Source: Gaertneriomyces semiglobifer (lineage: Eukaryota > Chytridiomycota > Chytridiomycetes > Spizellomycetales > Spizellomycetaceae). Taken from it: a DNA stretch of 64,000 bases. Every line of letters begins with the position of its first letter. The stretch's first letter is position 1. Both the position numbers and the translations under genes were made by a program. The notes under the pieces are model-generated. The model searched no databases. It was not told where the DNA came from and saw nothing but the letters and a program-made list of their open reading frames with translations. Shown here piece by piece: positions 34,951 through 44,565 of this stretch. The stretch is from positions 186,001-250,000 of the forward strand of contig JAHLKF010000017.1 of NCBI GenBank assembly GCA_025558075.1, read 5' to 3'.

Positions 34951-35555
34951 AATTATGATTATCTCCTAATGGCAGAATAGCCTCTTCCTTGAAGTTACTT
35001 GCAGGAGCGTTGATGAATTTTGAGGGTTTTTGGAGAAAGTTGAGGCCAACCTCAACGCGAATTCGCACTTTTGGCTTAGGTAATCACCGAAATGCGAACT
35101 CGCAGTTCAGGACAGTGACAAACATCAGATTTCAATATGCTGTAGGTGTTCGACAGTGTATGTTACTTCATCGCTGCTAGTTGCTGACTATGGCACCAGT
35201 CGAACCCAGAGTGGAATGAGTCGTTTATGCGCAAGTAGGCAGAACTTAGGACTTCGCAAGGATGGTCGTCAAAGTATCAAATGAGACCTTCGCATCAAAG
35301 TCCTGGTGGGTTGGATTAGGAGTAGAGTTGGTTGAGGTACTGTAAAGGCTCGGCAAGAATTCTCATTAAACGTTGATGCGTCTCGACTTCAACGCGCGCG
35401 AGTCATGCTGGCGGCTGTCAAGTTGCAGCAGCCGCATCCGCAAAGCTGTCAAAACATTGGATGACCGGACTGATGAGGTCCAATTGTCCCCGCTTATTAT
35501 CAGAGAAACCTCCTTCTATCCCAGCGCATCTTTGGTGCGCTTCTTACCCCTACGG
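34951..35555. other. Divergent region between GPI-type and GIY-YIG-like genes
   Basis: About 600 bp with no conserved coding blocks. The GIY-YIG frame is open upstream to 35373, but that stretch has no similarity to the family. Confidence 0.4.
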
Positions 35556-35978
35556 ATGGCGATTGCGTACGTTCTTGTACTGGAGAACCGGAGATTCTAC
35601 ATCGGAAAAACGCTAGATGCACTGACCGACATTCAAAAGAGACCAAGCAACTACGGCCCGCCACAAGGAAGAGCTCTTGGACTCATTGAAGCCCGTTCTG
35701 TCACAAGTTCGGGTTGCGAAAGCCACGTGATATCTAGATATCTGCATGAATACGGAACGGATATGGTCCTTCTGCAAGCAAGCTTTGATGCTGCTGTATT
35801 ATGGCAAGCAAGGAATTCCTTTACAGAGAACTGCCTCGGTTGCGATGGCCATTGTGCCACGGAAGCTTTCATTCAATATGGGGCCGTCGCGTCGAAAGTA
35901 CGTATGGCTGCCCGGAATGTTACTTTTTCTCAGCAGTTTTGGTGGGCTTATCGGTTGCCGACCAGGAAACACTATTAA
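35556..35978 (+). CDS. GIY-YIG-like nuclease-fold protein with zinc-knuckle remnant
   Basis: A 140-codon frame starts MAIAYVLVLENRRFYIGKT, the N-terminal beta-strands of a GIY-YIG fold (here YVL and YIG). It continues through SHVISRYLHEYGTDMV, which matches the helix (YMxxYGIDxVRGG) seen in a group of small eukaryotic GIY-YIG proteins, and ends with CLGCDGHCATEA where relatives have a CCHC zinc knuckle. The conserved RGGS stretch after YGTDMV is missing and the active-site Arg/Glu region is degenerate (NYGPPQGRALGL), so it may be inactive, or an intron may be missed. The function of this family is not established; nuclease activity is inferred only from the fold. An upstream in-frame ATG at 35376 exists. 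Confidence 0.55.
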   Translation: MAIAYVLVLENRRFYIGKTLDALTDIQKRPSNYGPPQGRALGLIEARSVTSSGCESHVISRYLHEYGTDMVLLQASFDAAVLWQARNSFTENCLGCDGHCATEAFIQYGAVASKVRMAARNVTFSQQFWWAYRLPTRKHY

Positions 35979-36328
35979 GGTCCGAGAATTCTGTCAACGC
36001 CAACCACACTGGAAATGAACTGTCGTACATCGGTGACCTTGTTGATCTGTCGGTCGAGCAGATTTTGGTCATTGAGCTGGATGATTTCTCAGACTTGGAG
36101 AGTTGAAATGAGCACAAATGTTGACCGAATGTGTTGAGCACGACGTTGTTAAGGTACCACAGTGTTCGTGCAAAATGTGGCTCGGGCACCGCAACCATTG
36201 ATGTCGTCCGCATAATCGAAAGTAGCGGTTTGGTATATCGAACACACCGTGTCAGTATATATTCTAGGTTCATTGTTGTACGTACATTGAAGCAACTTTT
36301 GCTCCGGTTTCGCTGGATTCGGTGGTAC
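35979..36328. other. Convergent intergenic region
   Basis: 350 bp between the GIY-YIG-like gene and the Mtq1 gene. Open frames here show no domain; nothing recognised. Confidence 0.4.
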
Positions 36329-37488
36329 TTATCGCGCATAAACACAGCGGTCTCTCTGTGTTAGGTCTTTAATAACGGACACGTCCTCGAAACCCTTCCC
36401 TTCGAGAATGTCTTTCACCCTAGCACCCTGACTTGAGCCGATCTCAAACACTATGCTCGGAAGTGATGGAGCCGAGTCAGACGCTGATGAGTTAAGTAGC
36501 CAGCGCTTGGCACAGTTTGCTATCCGTGAATAAAATGCCGTGCCCTCCTCTGCCGCGACCAAAGCACCTTCGTCTTCCCATAATTTCACATCGTCTGTGA
36601 GCGCTGCGTACTCGCTCTCAGATACATACGGTGGATTGGATATTATAAGGTCAAAGCGTGACTCCAGAGAGGTATTGTCAGCTGCTGGGTTTGAGCTTTT
36701 GGGAAGAAACTGCATGACACCATCATCCCATAAATCGGCCCACCGAATATCAAGGATTGAAGGAGAAACACCCAGCCGCCGCTGGTTCACACGCGCTAGC
36801 TGGAGAGCAGAAGAAGATATGTCCACCGCGGTGACATGTGCTGACCCTTGCGGAAGGTAGTAGGCCAGCGAGAGCGCTATACAGCTGTGGTACTTTGTTA
36901 TAGTCTGGCTTTGCATAAGAGTAGGTTAAACGGAACCTTACCCAGATCCGGTGCAAAGGTCGAGAATGCGGAAGGGTCTGGAACCGGACGAGTGCTGTCG
37001 GCGTTCGGCAAGGTAAGGTCGTAGCTCATCGATTAATCGGAGTACAATCTCTTCTGTCTCCCATCTGTGAGTGGCGGTTCAGCTTCCAGTAGTGTCGAAG
37101 GCCGAGATGCATCCTACCGCGGAATTAAGACGGGACTTTTAACCCGAAACTCCAACCCACAAAAGGGATGAGTTCCCAAAATGTACTGCAGCGGTTTCTT
37201 CCGGATGACCCTATCTTCTACCCATCTTTCAAGTATTTTTCTTTCAACTTGCGTACATCGTTCGTCAACTTCTAACCTCGCAAGCTCAGGAGAGAGTTCA
37301 CAAGGAGCTGGTATCCGTCCCAACGCTGCCCTAGGGAAAAGATGAGCAGATGGAGAGCGCCTTTGGATGATTCCTTCTACCATCCATCGCAGCTCTCGGG
37401 CGGCATGAGGTAAATCATTCTCACATGCTGGAAGAAGTTTTGTAACCAGGCTGGAAAAATAACTCTGAATAGGCCTAGTTGTCCGCAT
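36329..37488 (-). CDS. MTQ1: Release-factor glutamine methyltransferase, HemK/PrmC/Mtq1 type
   Basis: Three exons: 37488-37118, 37064-36942 and 36884-36329; 349 residues. The N-terminal helical substrate-recognition domain has the family block KPLQYILGTHPFCGLEF and PVLIPR/WETEE. The SAM-binding motif I is rebuilt by splicing as ILDLCTGSG/CIALSLA, followed by VTAVDISSSALQLA, the catalytic NPPY (LIISNPPYVSESEY) and EIGSSQGARV. The enzyme methylates the GGQ glutamine of peptide-chain release factors. The Ser/Arg-rich N-terminus suggests the mitochondrial form (Mtq1) acting on mtRF1. An in-frame ATG at 37653 would add 55 residues; 37488 gives a more typical presequence. It is divergent from RAS. 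Confidence 0.9.
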
Positions 37489-38064
37489 GGTTGAGGGTGT
37501 GTCACTTGTAGATATCGAAGAATGTTGGGACACCTTCAAGCTTCCAAAAGGTTGTGGATTTAGCTTCCACCGTTGGTAATTAGTAGGAATGTCCTTGGCG
37601 ACGAGGAGGATGCCATGTAGTGTGTTGTATATTCGATGGCCGACTGGCTTCAATTCAGTGAAAGTGGATGCGGTATGCCCTTCCCGTGTGATAACTGTCT
37701 GTTCAGCAACTCAGCGTGTGGCTCCCAATGACCATTTCCCTCTGAATTTCCTCTACTTTCCGCCTGTCTTCCTTGCTGTTATCCGACGTCGTCGTTCGTA
37801 ACCGTCGTCTCCGTCGTCAGCTTCCTCGAATTTCGGCCGCTTTTTCGGACAGTCGGAGAAATTTTAACATAACTTTGCAACACCGTCCTGGAGCGACCAC
37901 CTACGTACAACATACATTAGGACGTCGGCGAGGCAGAGGGGGAATCGGCTTCCGAAACAGATTGGATTGAAACCTCATCGCATTTTTTTCTATATTGAGG
38001 CTTCTGCGCTTTTGGCGGGGTTCCAGTGTTGGGCGTGAACAATTCATAGAACCATTGGTGAGAC
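37489..38064. other. Divergent promoter region of MTQ1 and RAS
   Basis: Pyrimidine-rich tracts (37735-37770) and a CGTC-repeating stretch (about 37786-37820) lie upstream of the Ras start, as in many fungal promoters. No gene seen. Confidence 0.45.
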
Positions 38065-38912
38065 ATGTCGAAGTCCTCACAGTTTCTGCGAGAGTATAAG
38101 GTGAGGCATGCCTTTCCGTTAAAAAACGAATAGCTTTAGAAAGCGCTTGGGCTGGAGTCGAGAAAGTGAAAGACATGGTACCCGCACAGCATGGCTGTCA
38201 GTAGTTAGCGACCGGCCGCTCTTTCCACTATTTGAAAGGAAGCTGAACTACCATTAACCAACTTTGTTTAGCTCGTGGTAGTTGGAGGTGGAGGTGTCGG
38301 TAAATCCGCCTTAACCATCCAATTCATTCAATCCCACTTCGTCGACGAGTATGACCCCACCATAGAGGACTCCTACCGCAAGCAATGTCTCATCGATGAT
38401 GAAGTCGCTCTTCTTGACGTCCTCGACACGGCCGGACAGGAAGAATACTCTGCCATGCGCGAACAGTATATGCGTACCGGAGAAGGATTCCTCTGCGTTT
38501 ACTCCATCACCAGCCGCAATTCATTCGAAGAAATCTCCACTTTTTACCAGCAAATTCTGCGAGTGAAGGACAAAGACTACTACCCGATCATCATTGTTGC
38601 GAACAAATGTGATTTGGAAGCAGAAAGAGTGGTCAGCACTCAGGAGGGAAGAGATTTGGCGCGGCAGTTTGGGTGCAAGTTTGTGGAAACAAGTGCCAAA
38701 CAAAAGATTAACGTTGACGAAGCATTTTACTCCCTTGTGAGAGAGGTGAGTTGTTCTGGCCCAATGCCCTTGGGCGTGCAAGACTACGATTTTAGTATAC
38801 TCAATCACTGCATTAGATTCGAAGATTCAACCGTGAAAACGACGCCCGTTCCTCGTCACGCTCGTCCCCCTCTGGGCGGAAGAAGAAGAAGAACAAGTGC
38901 AACATTCTCTGA
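38065..38912 (+). CDS. RAS1: Ras GTPase
   Basis: Three exons: 38065-38100, 38272-38745 and 38817-38912; 201 residues. Exon 1 codes [12 protein letters not shown], which joins [14 protein letters not shown] in frame. All G boxes are intact: P-loop GGGGVGKS, effector loop [25 protein letters not shown] and ETSAK. The hypervariable tail ends with a lysine run and the CaaX box CNIL ([10 protein letters not shown]), so the protein should be farnesylated or geranylgeranylated and held at the plasma membrane by the polybasic patch. Fungal Ras controls polarity, cAMP and MAPK signalling. Without the third exon the frame would run on with no CaaX box, so the last splice is well supported. Intron 1 (171 bp) is longer than average here. 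Confidence 0.96.
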
Positions 38913-39300
38913 AAAGTCACTGTGCTACCAAATTCTGCAATCCAAAAAATATGAAATGTCCAAGCAATTACCTTCACAAGAACAGTACATGTTTCAATCG
39001 TGCCCACGACATCCTCACCATCCCATCTCTCTCTTGTTTATACCGCGACAATATAGAAGTTGGCGTCCTCGCTCGGAAGCAGTGAATTAGCGGACGAAAT
39101 TCAAAAATTATCGGAGGTGGATTCTGGCATTTTTCGCTCATTTGTGCCTTTTTGTTTCTCTTTAAAGTTTTACGACGATGTTTGTTTAATTGATTACCGG
39201 CCGGATACCGGATCAGAAATACATTGTTAACCATTCTGCGGCTGCGCTTTACAACTTGACGGTCGTTGATAAGATTTTTCCATGCAGATGGATACGGGAT
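38913..39300. other. Convergent intergenic region
   Basis: RAS 3' flank, AT-rich near 39100-39230, between RAS and the GFA-domain gene. No coding features recognised. Confidence 0.4.
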
Positions 39301-39841
39301 CTACAAGGGCATGCCCGTATCGCTCAACAACTGTGATTCTCCGGGAATGGCAGTCCATTTAGGCTTTCCATCGAGAACGTCGGTGAGGCGAGTGTCGTAG
39401 AACACGTGCATGTCGGGCACTCTAGCTTCCTTCCACTTAACGACGTTGTTTTCGTCGCGATCCAATGTACCCACATACAGCCAGCAGACTTCACCGAAGC
39501 CTACATCGCCTATACCACCTAGTTGACTTCCGCATTTGGAGCACCTACACGCGGAGGTTGCTGATGTGTGAATGAGCAGCGGAATTTCCTAAATCACTTG
39601 TGACGCACCTTATCCGTTTAGACTTTTCGGTGGACTGAAGGCCGACGATGTTATCCTCGCCTTTGGTGAAGGTGACTTGATCTTTTTGGTAGCCCAGCTC
39701 GGGGGTGAACGCGCACCCAGTTGTACGTTGGCAAAAGCTGCAGTGGCAGTTGGCATTCCAGATCGGATTACCGGTGCATCTATAAGCAACAGCTCCGCAA
39801 AAGCAAGCACCGGTGACGTCTGGAAAAGGCTCTGTCGACAT
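39301..39841 (-). CDS. GFA-domain (CENP-V/glutathione-dependent formaldehyde-activating-like) protein
   Basis: Two exons, 39841-39609 and 39544-39301, give 158 residues. The GFA zinc-binding fold is defined by paired cysteines: ACFCGAVAY, ANCHCSFCQRTTG (about residues 32-44) and RCSKCGSQLGG. The rest is typical for the family (VPDMHVFYDTRLTDVLDGKP). Named after the bacterial enzyme that joins formaldehyde to glutathione, most fungal members have no proven substrate, so a small carbon-sulfur lyase or zinc-protein role can only be inferred. The 64-bp intron falls between the second and third cysteine pairs and its removal is needed to recover the third. Confidence 0.88.
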
Positions 39842-40445
39842 ATTGATGTACGATCTTGCTGTGAAACCACTAGGAAACTTTAACTGAATCAGTATAGAAA
39901 GTTATAAAGCAGAAACGATATCTTTTACCTCAAGTGCTCAGCGTTGGCCCGTCGCTGTTAGTATTATACCAAAGAGAGGCTTTGACGTCCTAGCGACTGA
40001 CAGTGCATTCCCAGCGAACCACGAATCTACACGGACAGGGTGCTCTGCTGGACGATCAACGATAAGGCCTTATACGCACATGTTTAAACGCAACCAAGGA
40101 GCAAGGACGGACAACAGTACGAAGCTAGGCGACATGCACTTATTACATCTATAACAGATAGTGCACTGTGAACTGCAGTCTTCTGGTTTGCGTAAACCGC
40201 TTTTAACGTCTACTCTGTCTGAAAGACCACTGAAGCCAAAGCCTCGGTGGCCTTCAGTTTCGACGCCTTTACATACCGGCCGCGACAGCGACCGGATGTT
40301 ACGCCCCTACCACACCGTCCCGGCGTAGAGGGGCTTCTGAACAGATGGACCTTTCGTTCAGGATGCCAACTGCAAGTGTGTCGCAGTTCAGTGCAGAACA
40401 TCCTCCCTGATGAAGAACCCATAATAAATCGCCGAAACGATCAAT
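39842..40445. other. Intergenic region between two minus-strand genes
   Basis: About 600 bp containing the GFA-gene promoter and the Aim19-like 3' flank. A short open frame at 40210-40422 has no domain and is not called. Confidence 0.4.
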
Positions 40446-41092
40446 CTATCCGAAAACGGAATCCCAGGTTTCCACTCCGTACACTCCGGTCATCCCCACG
40501 ATCCCAGCCAGTAACGCAATCGGACCAGGCTTTCGTGCCGTAAGTGACGAGCGCAAGAACAGGGAGGTGTATATCACGCCCCACGCTATTGTGTGGTGTT
40601 CGTTAGTATCAGGCAAAGCCATTTCGCATGTGGTTGTTCAATACACACCCGTGGCTGTAGATGTCCCATTATCAATGTCCAGGTTCATCATGTAGCTATG
40701 TGAGATGCCGGGTGAAAAGCTGTCCCTGGACTCAACAATTTGTAGGAGAGACTCACCCTGATCCGGCGAAGACCGCTCCGAAGCAAACAAGCGGAAAGTA
40801 GCCGGGGTAGCCTCGCAAACCTCGCATTGATGGAATGGCACTAGTGATACCTGACCAAATGTGTGTTAACACATCTTGACAATCAGCTTACAAATGATGG
40901 GATGATCTTACATAGTGCAGAGGCAGCCCAGGCAGGGTATGGCGTGAGTCCGGGGCGTTCAGCAGCCTTCTCCAACGATGGGTATCCGCGTTGAGTCAAG
41001 AAGCGGGAAGCAGTGGCGGTCACTGTTCCACCTCCAGTCGACTCCGGGTTAACGACGCTGCTGGTGGTCTGTGGTGAATCCGGCGATGCCAT
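40446..41092 (-). CDS. Aim19-like mitochondrial membrane protein
   Basis: Four exons: 41092-40912, 40850-40757, 40695-40649 and 40585-40446; 153 residues. After a Thr/Ser-rich N-terminus and LEKAAERPGLTPYPAWAASA come four hydrophobic segments: a first around ALCITSAIPSM, then GYPGYFPLVCFGAVFAG, TATAWGVIYTSLFL and IALLAGIVGMTGVYG. The pattern TPxPAWAxSA, FAAVFxGxGYM and GTxTATAW corresponds to the fungal Aim19 (altered inheritance of mitochondria 19) family as I recall it. The biochemical role of that family is unknown. The gene starts 176 bp from COX11 on the opposite strand, consistent with a shared promoter for two mitochondrial proteins. Confidence 0.65.
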
Positions 41093-41268
41093 TGTCTGTT
41101 GAGGTCTTTTCGAAGCTTCCTACGTCCGTCCAATGTCCATGATCTCCTCCGCAGGCGGTTTTCCAAACAAAAAGTTCGACGCATCGCGGAACATTTTCAG
41201 TTGACACAAACGTCCAACGAGACAGGACAGAATCTGGAGATCTTGAAAAAAAGAATTACACCGACGCA

Positions 41269-42129
41269 ATGCAAGCTACGAGGTTCCTATCACGGTCGCG
41301 GAACAGCCTGGCAGCAGCCTACAACTACGGTTCGCCGTCACTGTGCAGATCGTATTCGGCGGCCCGACGTACGAAATCCATAATGCCGACTTTGAGGCAA
41401 CAGCAACAGCCATTCTTCTGCCGACAAGCTGTACTGCCCGCACGAAATCAAGTGGCATCCTATGTTACCGCTTCCGCACGTGCTCCTGCTTCTCAAAGCG
41501 CCAGGGATAGATATCGGCAGCATCGAGCTCACAGCACCACGACTACTCTCTACTACACCGCATCGGTAATTGTATTCTTCATAGGCGCAACGTACGCTGC
41601 CGTACCACTATACCAATTAATCTGTACGCAAACCGGTCTGGATGGAACACCGTTGACAGCACCAGGCCACAAGTTTGACCCGGAATCCATGGTGCCAGTG
41701 CCCAATGCTCGCAAGATCAAAGTACGCTTCGAGTCCTCCGTATCAGATCGCATGCGCTGGTCTTTCACACCGGTTACGCCCGAGATATCGGTGGTTCCGG
41801 GTGAAACTGCTCTCGCATTCTACACCGCTCACAATCCAACTGATGAAGATATCGTCGGGATTTCTACCTACTCGGTTGTTCCAGCCAAGGCTGCCCAGTA
41901 CTTCAACAAAATCCAATGTTTTTGCTTTGAAGAACAAAGGCTTGAAGCCAACGAAGAAGTGGATATGCCCGTCTTCTTCTACCTCGACCCGGAGCTTGCC
42001 TACGACCCATGGATGAAGGACGTTAAGACAGTAACACTACATTATACGTTCTTTAAGAGTAAGTTCCAAGTGATGCTTCGGCCTGCAGCAGTGAACTCAT
42101 TTTGGCATTTTTCAGGCAAAAATCAATAG
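41269..42129 (+). CDS. COX11: Cytochrome c oxidase copper-assembly factor COX11
   Basis: The protein delivers copper to the CuB site of Cox1 in the mitochondrial inner membrane. A long Arg/Ser-rich presequence is followed by one membrane helix (TASVIVFFIGATYAAVPLYQ, about residue 100) and the intermembrane-space domain with FESSVSDRMRWSFTP, FYTAHNP and the copper motif CFCFEEQ, then FFYLDPELAYDPWM and LHYTFFKS. Read through, the frame is 286 residues. A consensus intron (GTAAGT to TTTTTCAG, 42059-42115, 57 bp, stop-free and in frame) would shorten the tail to FFKSKNQ, which better fits COX11 length. ATG 41269 is the first of the frame. Confidence 0.95.
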   Translation: MQATRFLSRSRNSLAAAYNYGSPSLCRSYSAARRTKSIMPTLRQQQQPFFCRQAVLPARNQVASYVTASARAPASQSARDRYRQHRAHSTTTTLYYTASVIVFFIGATYAAVPLYQLICTQTGLDGTPLTAPGHKFDPESMVPVPNARKIKVRFESSVSDRMRWSFTPVTPEISVVPGETALAFYTAHNPTDEDIVGISTYSVVPAKAAQYFNKIQCFCFEEQRLEANEEVDMPVFFYLDPELAYDPWMKDVKTVTLHYTFFKSKFQVMLRPAAVNSFWHFSGKNQ

Positions 42130-42241
42130 GATGTGAAGGGAATAGATGGGATATTGTCTATTTATCATCGCCCATGCGTACATACCGACCAGCACGCTGA
42201 TCCATGTTATTATGCGCCTCTATCTATCAAAAAAATGAAAA

Positions 42242-44139
42242 TCACTCCGTTAGGGAATTGTCCATCTTGAGGAGATTCACTAGCACTGGCGTTCCTGCCA
42301 CTGCCTTTTCAATCTCCTCGCTTCTAACCGTTAGTTCCAAGACTTGGTTGCCGGCGCCGTCATTTCCTCGTCTCCCAGTGCTTCGCTTCTGCACTATGGT
42401 GACAAGGCCACTTGTCTCCAGATTGGTGATTAGGTCTTGCAGCTCGGTCTTTGTGACCGGTATAATGCCGGCATCCCGGGTCCTGCACAGACGCACGTAG
42501 GTCTCGTAAAGCTGGCACCGCGTCAGACATGGATCAAAGACATGAACAGACCTGGATGACATACCTTTACCAACGATGCCTCAACACGTTTCTGCCGCCC
42601 GAGAACTACTAGCGAGCACAACACCATCTTGAGTTGAAGACTCAGGTCTTTCATACGATGGACGTTACTTGAGCCGAACACGTTGGTCGTGGCTGAAAGG
42701 ATATGCTTCACAGTGACTTTGGGCAGCTCGTCCAAATTATCAAGAGAAGTGTCTAAACTGAGTGATTTTGCCTGTAAATTCTTGATTGTTAGGACGTTGT
42801 GCCCAGGTTGCGATTTCGTCTTTGCTTCAGCTTCAACAAGCTCAATTGCTTGTCTAACAATAAGGCTTTGTCAGGATCACCAACACATATGGTTCTACCC
42901 ATAACCACTCACCGGCACACGTCCAATGCCTTTCGTAAATCTCCGGTGGCAGCCATCTTCCGGGCGCAAAGCTCAATGGCCATTGGTTGCATCAGCGGAA
43001 TTGATGACGCCTTGCCCGACGCTCTACCTGTCCGTGTTGGTGTATCGGGTGTATTTTCTCGTAGTTCCGCCTCCTCGTTGTTGGTAGTCAAGCAGTTTAA
43101 CCTTTGTTTAATGATCTCGGAAATATCCTTCACATCGTACGGAACAAAATTGAGCAATTGAGGCTCACAATTTTTAGCTTTCAAGCGTGGAAGAAACCTA
43201 TCAGTAAGATCAATTGCGTTAGCTATCCCAATGAGCACGAGCCGCGAGTTGGCCAGCATGGGCCATTCGAATAGTCGGTATAGAATGTCCTGGTCTTTGG
43301 TGATCAATCTATCGACCTCGTCGAGGACAACAACGTATATGGTCTTTGATCCGTGGCCAGGCGCGCCTTCTACAAAGATGCCATCCAACGCTTTCAAGGC
43401 ATCCTTCGCTGATATCGGCGATCCGGAAATCTCAGTATATAATTTGGTGTATACTGACTTCACATCGCCCAAGGACATGCAGTTCAGTTTGATAAGACGC
43501 ACATGATGGTCAACCGATGAAGTTAACTCCCGCATATCGGTGATCATCTCGTCGAGTAACGCGGTTTTTCCAGTTCCGGGAACACCTGATATGTATAACG
43601 ATCCAGCTTTTCCTGCGAGCACGTGTGCTTTCCAGAATGCAGATATTGCTGCTCTCTCCTCTGCTCGCCCAACCAGTTTTGATGGAGTAGTACAACGTCG
43701 GAACAAAGCCTTGGCATCATGAAAGACCATCTTTGGTGTTCTTGGTGTTCCCGGTATCGAACTTCCAGCGGTACGCTTGGAACTGCGGTTGGACGGAGTT
43801 GTCGGCATTGAACATATTTTGATATTAGTCTTCGGACTGAGGCAGCTTGTGGCTTTCAACAAAGGATTTAGTTCTCCTTATTAGACCGCAAGGCAAGCAC
43901 GCAACTGGCCAACCTTTGGTTTGTTTGAAACTCTCTGTCAACACGTTTACTTTGTTTGGCATGAGAGCGAATCGATTGGAAATGGCGCTTGCAGCTTTGG
44001 CATTACGCCGGGGTGTTGGTGTCGAGGGTGGGTCAGCAAAATCTGTAGGTTCGCAATTGGCACCCAAGCTAGATTGCAAGGTTCGCAACACCTTGGTTGG
44101 AGTCGCAGCTAACTCCCACCAACGGGTTCGTAAGTACAA
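42242..44139 (-). CDS. CDC6: DNA replication licensing factor Cdc6/Cdc18
   Basis: The AAA+ core exon (from at least 43808, MPTTPSNRSSKRTAG, to 42913) has Walker A GVPGTGKT, Walker B VVVLDEVDRL and sensor 1 GIANAIDLTDR. Further exons 42853-42565 and 42511-42242 supply the helical lid and the C-terminal winged helix (KLYETYVRLC, ITNLETSGLVTI). An upstream open stretch (44139-about 43890) with ATPTKVLRTLQSSLG and several S/T-P sites looks like the CDK-phosphorylated N-terminal tail, joined through an intron near 43886-43845. No ATG is in frame in that piece, so another tiny 5' exon is probable and the start is unresolved. Cdc6 loads MCM helicase on origins together with ORC and Cdt1. Confidence 0.9.
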
Positions 44140-44565
44140 GAGTGGTCGACATGACTAACTAGAGCCACATGCACACCTTCATCGCAGCTATCATCGTCCA
44201 AGAAGCTTCTAGTCCTCTTCCGCGAAGTCGTAGGTGCTATGCTGGTCATAACGAAGGTCGCTTGTATGCTGGGACACCCGGCGGAAAGAGTCTCAAGCCG
44301 CGCTTAATTGCAGCAATTGGAAGAAGGAAGCAGAGAGTACCGTTGAATTGAGATGAAGCGCCTGGACTATCGTACGGGAGCCCAAGATCAAAGTCGGGAC
44401 GAGAAGTCTCAAAAAGTTGGCGGAAGCTGCACGCGTCGACCGTCCGAACGAAGGCGGACATGGAAATGACATGCATACATATTGAATAAAGAAGCCTTTC
44501 AGGAATAGCAGAAGGCTTATAGACAGGATAAGAACGACAGTGCGCGAGTCAGGCCGAGGTCTCGA
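44140..44565. other. Divergent promoter region of CDC6 and SEC10
   Basis: It contains TTGGCGGAA (44417-44425, E2F/DP-like) next to ACGCGT (44431-44436, MluI cell-cycle box). It may also hold an undetected 5' exon of CDC6. Confidence 0.4.

Noticed and set aside
44431..44436. ACGCGT alone as proof of MBF control
   Set aside because: The hexamer occurs many times across the window, including introns and 3' regions, so a single copy is not informative.
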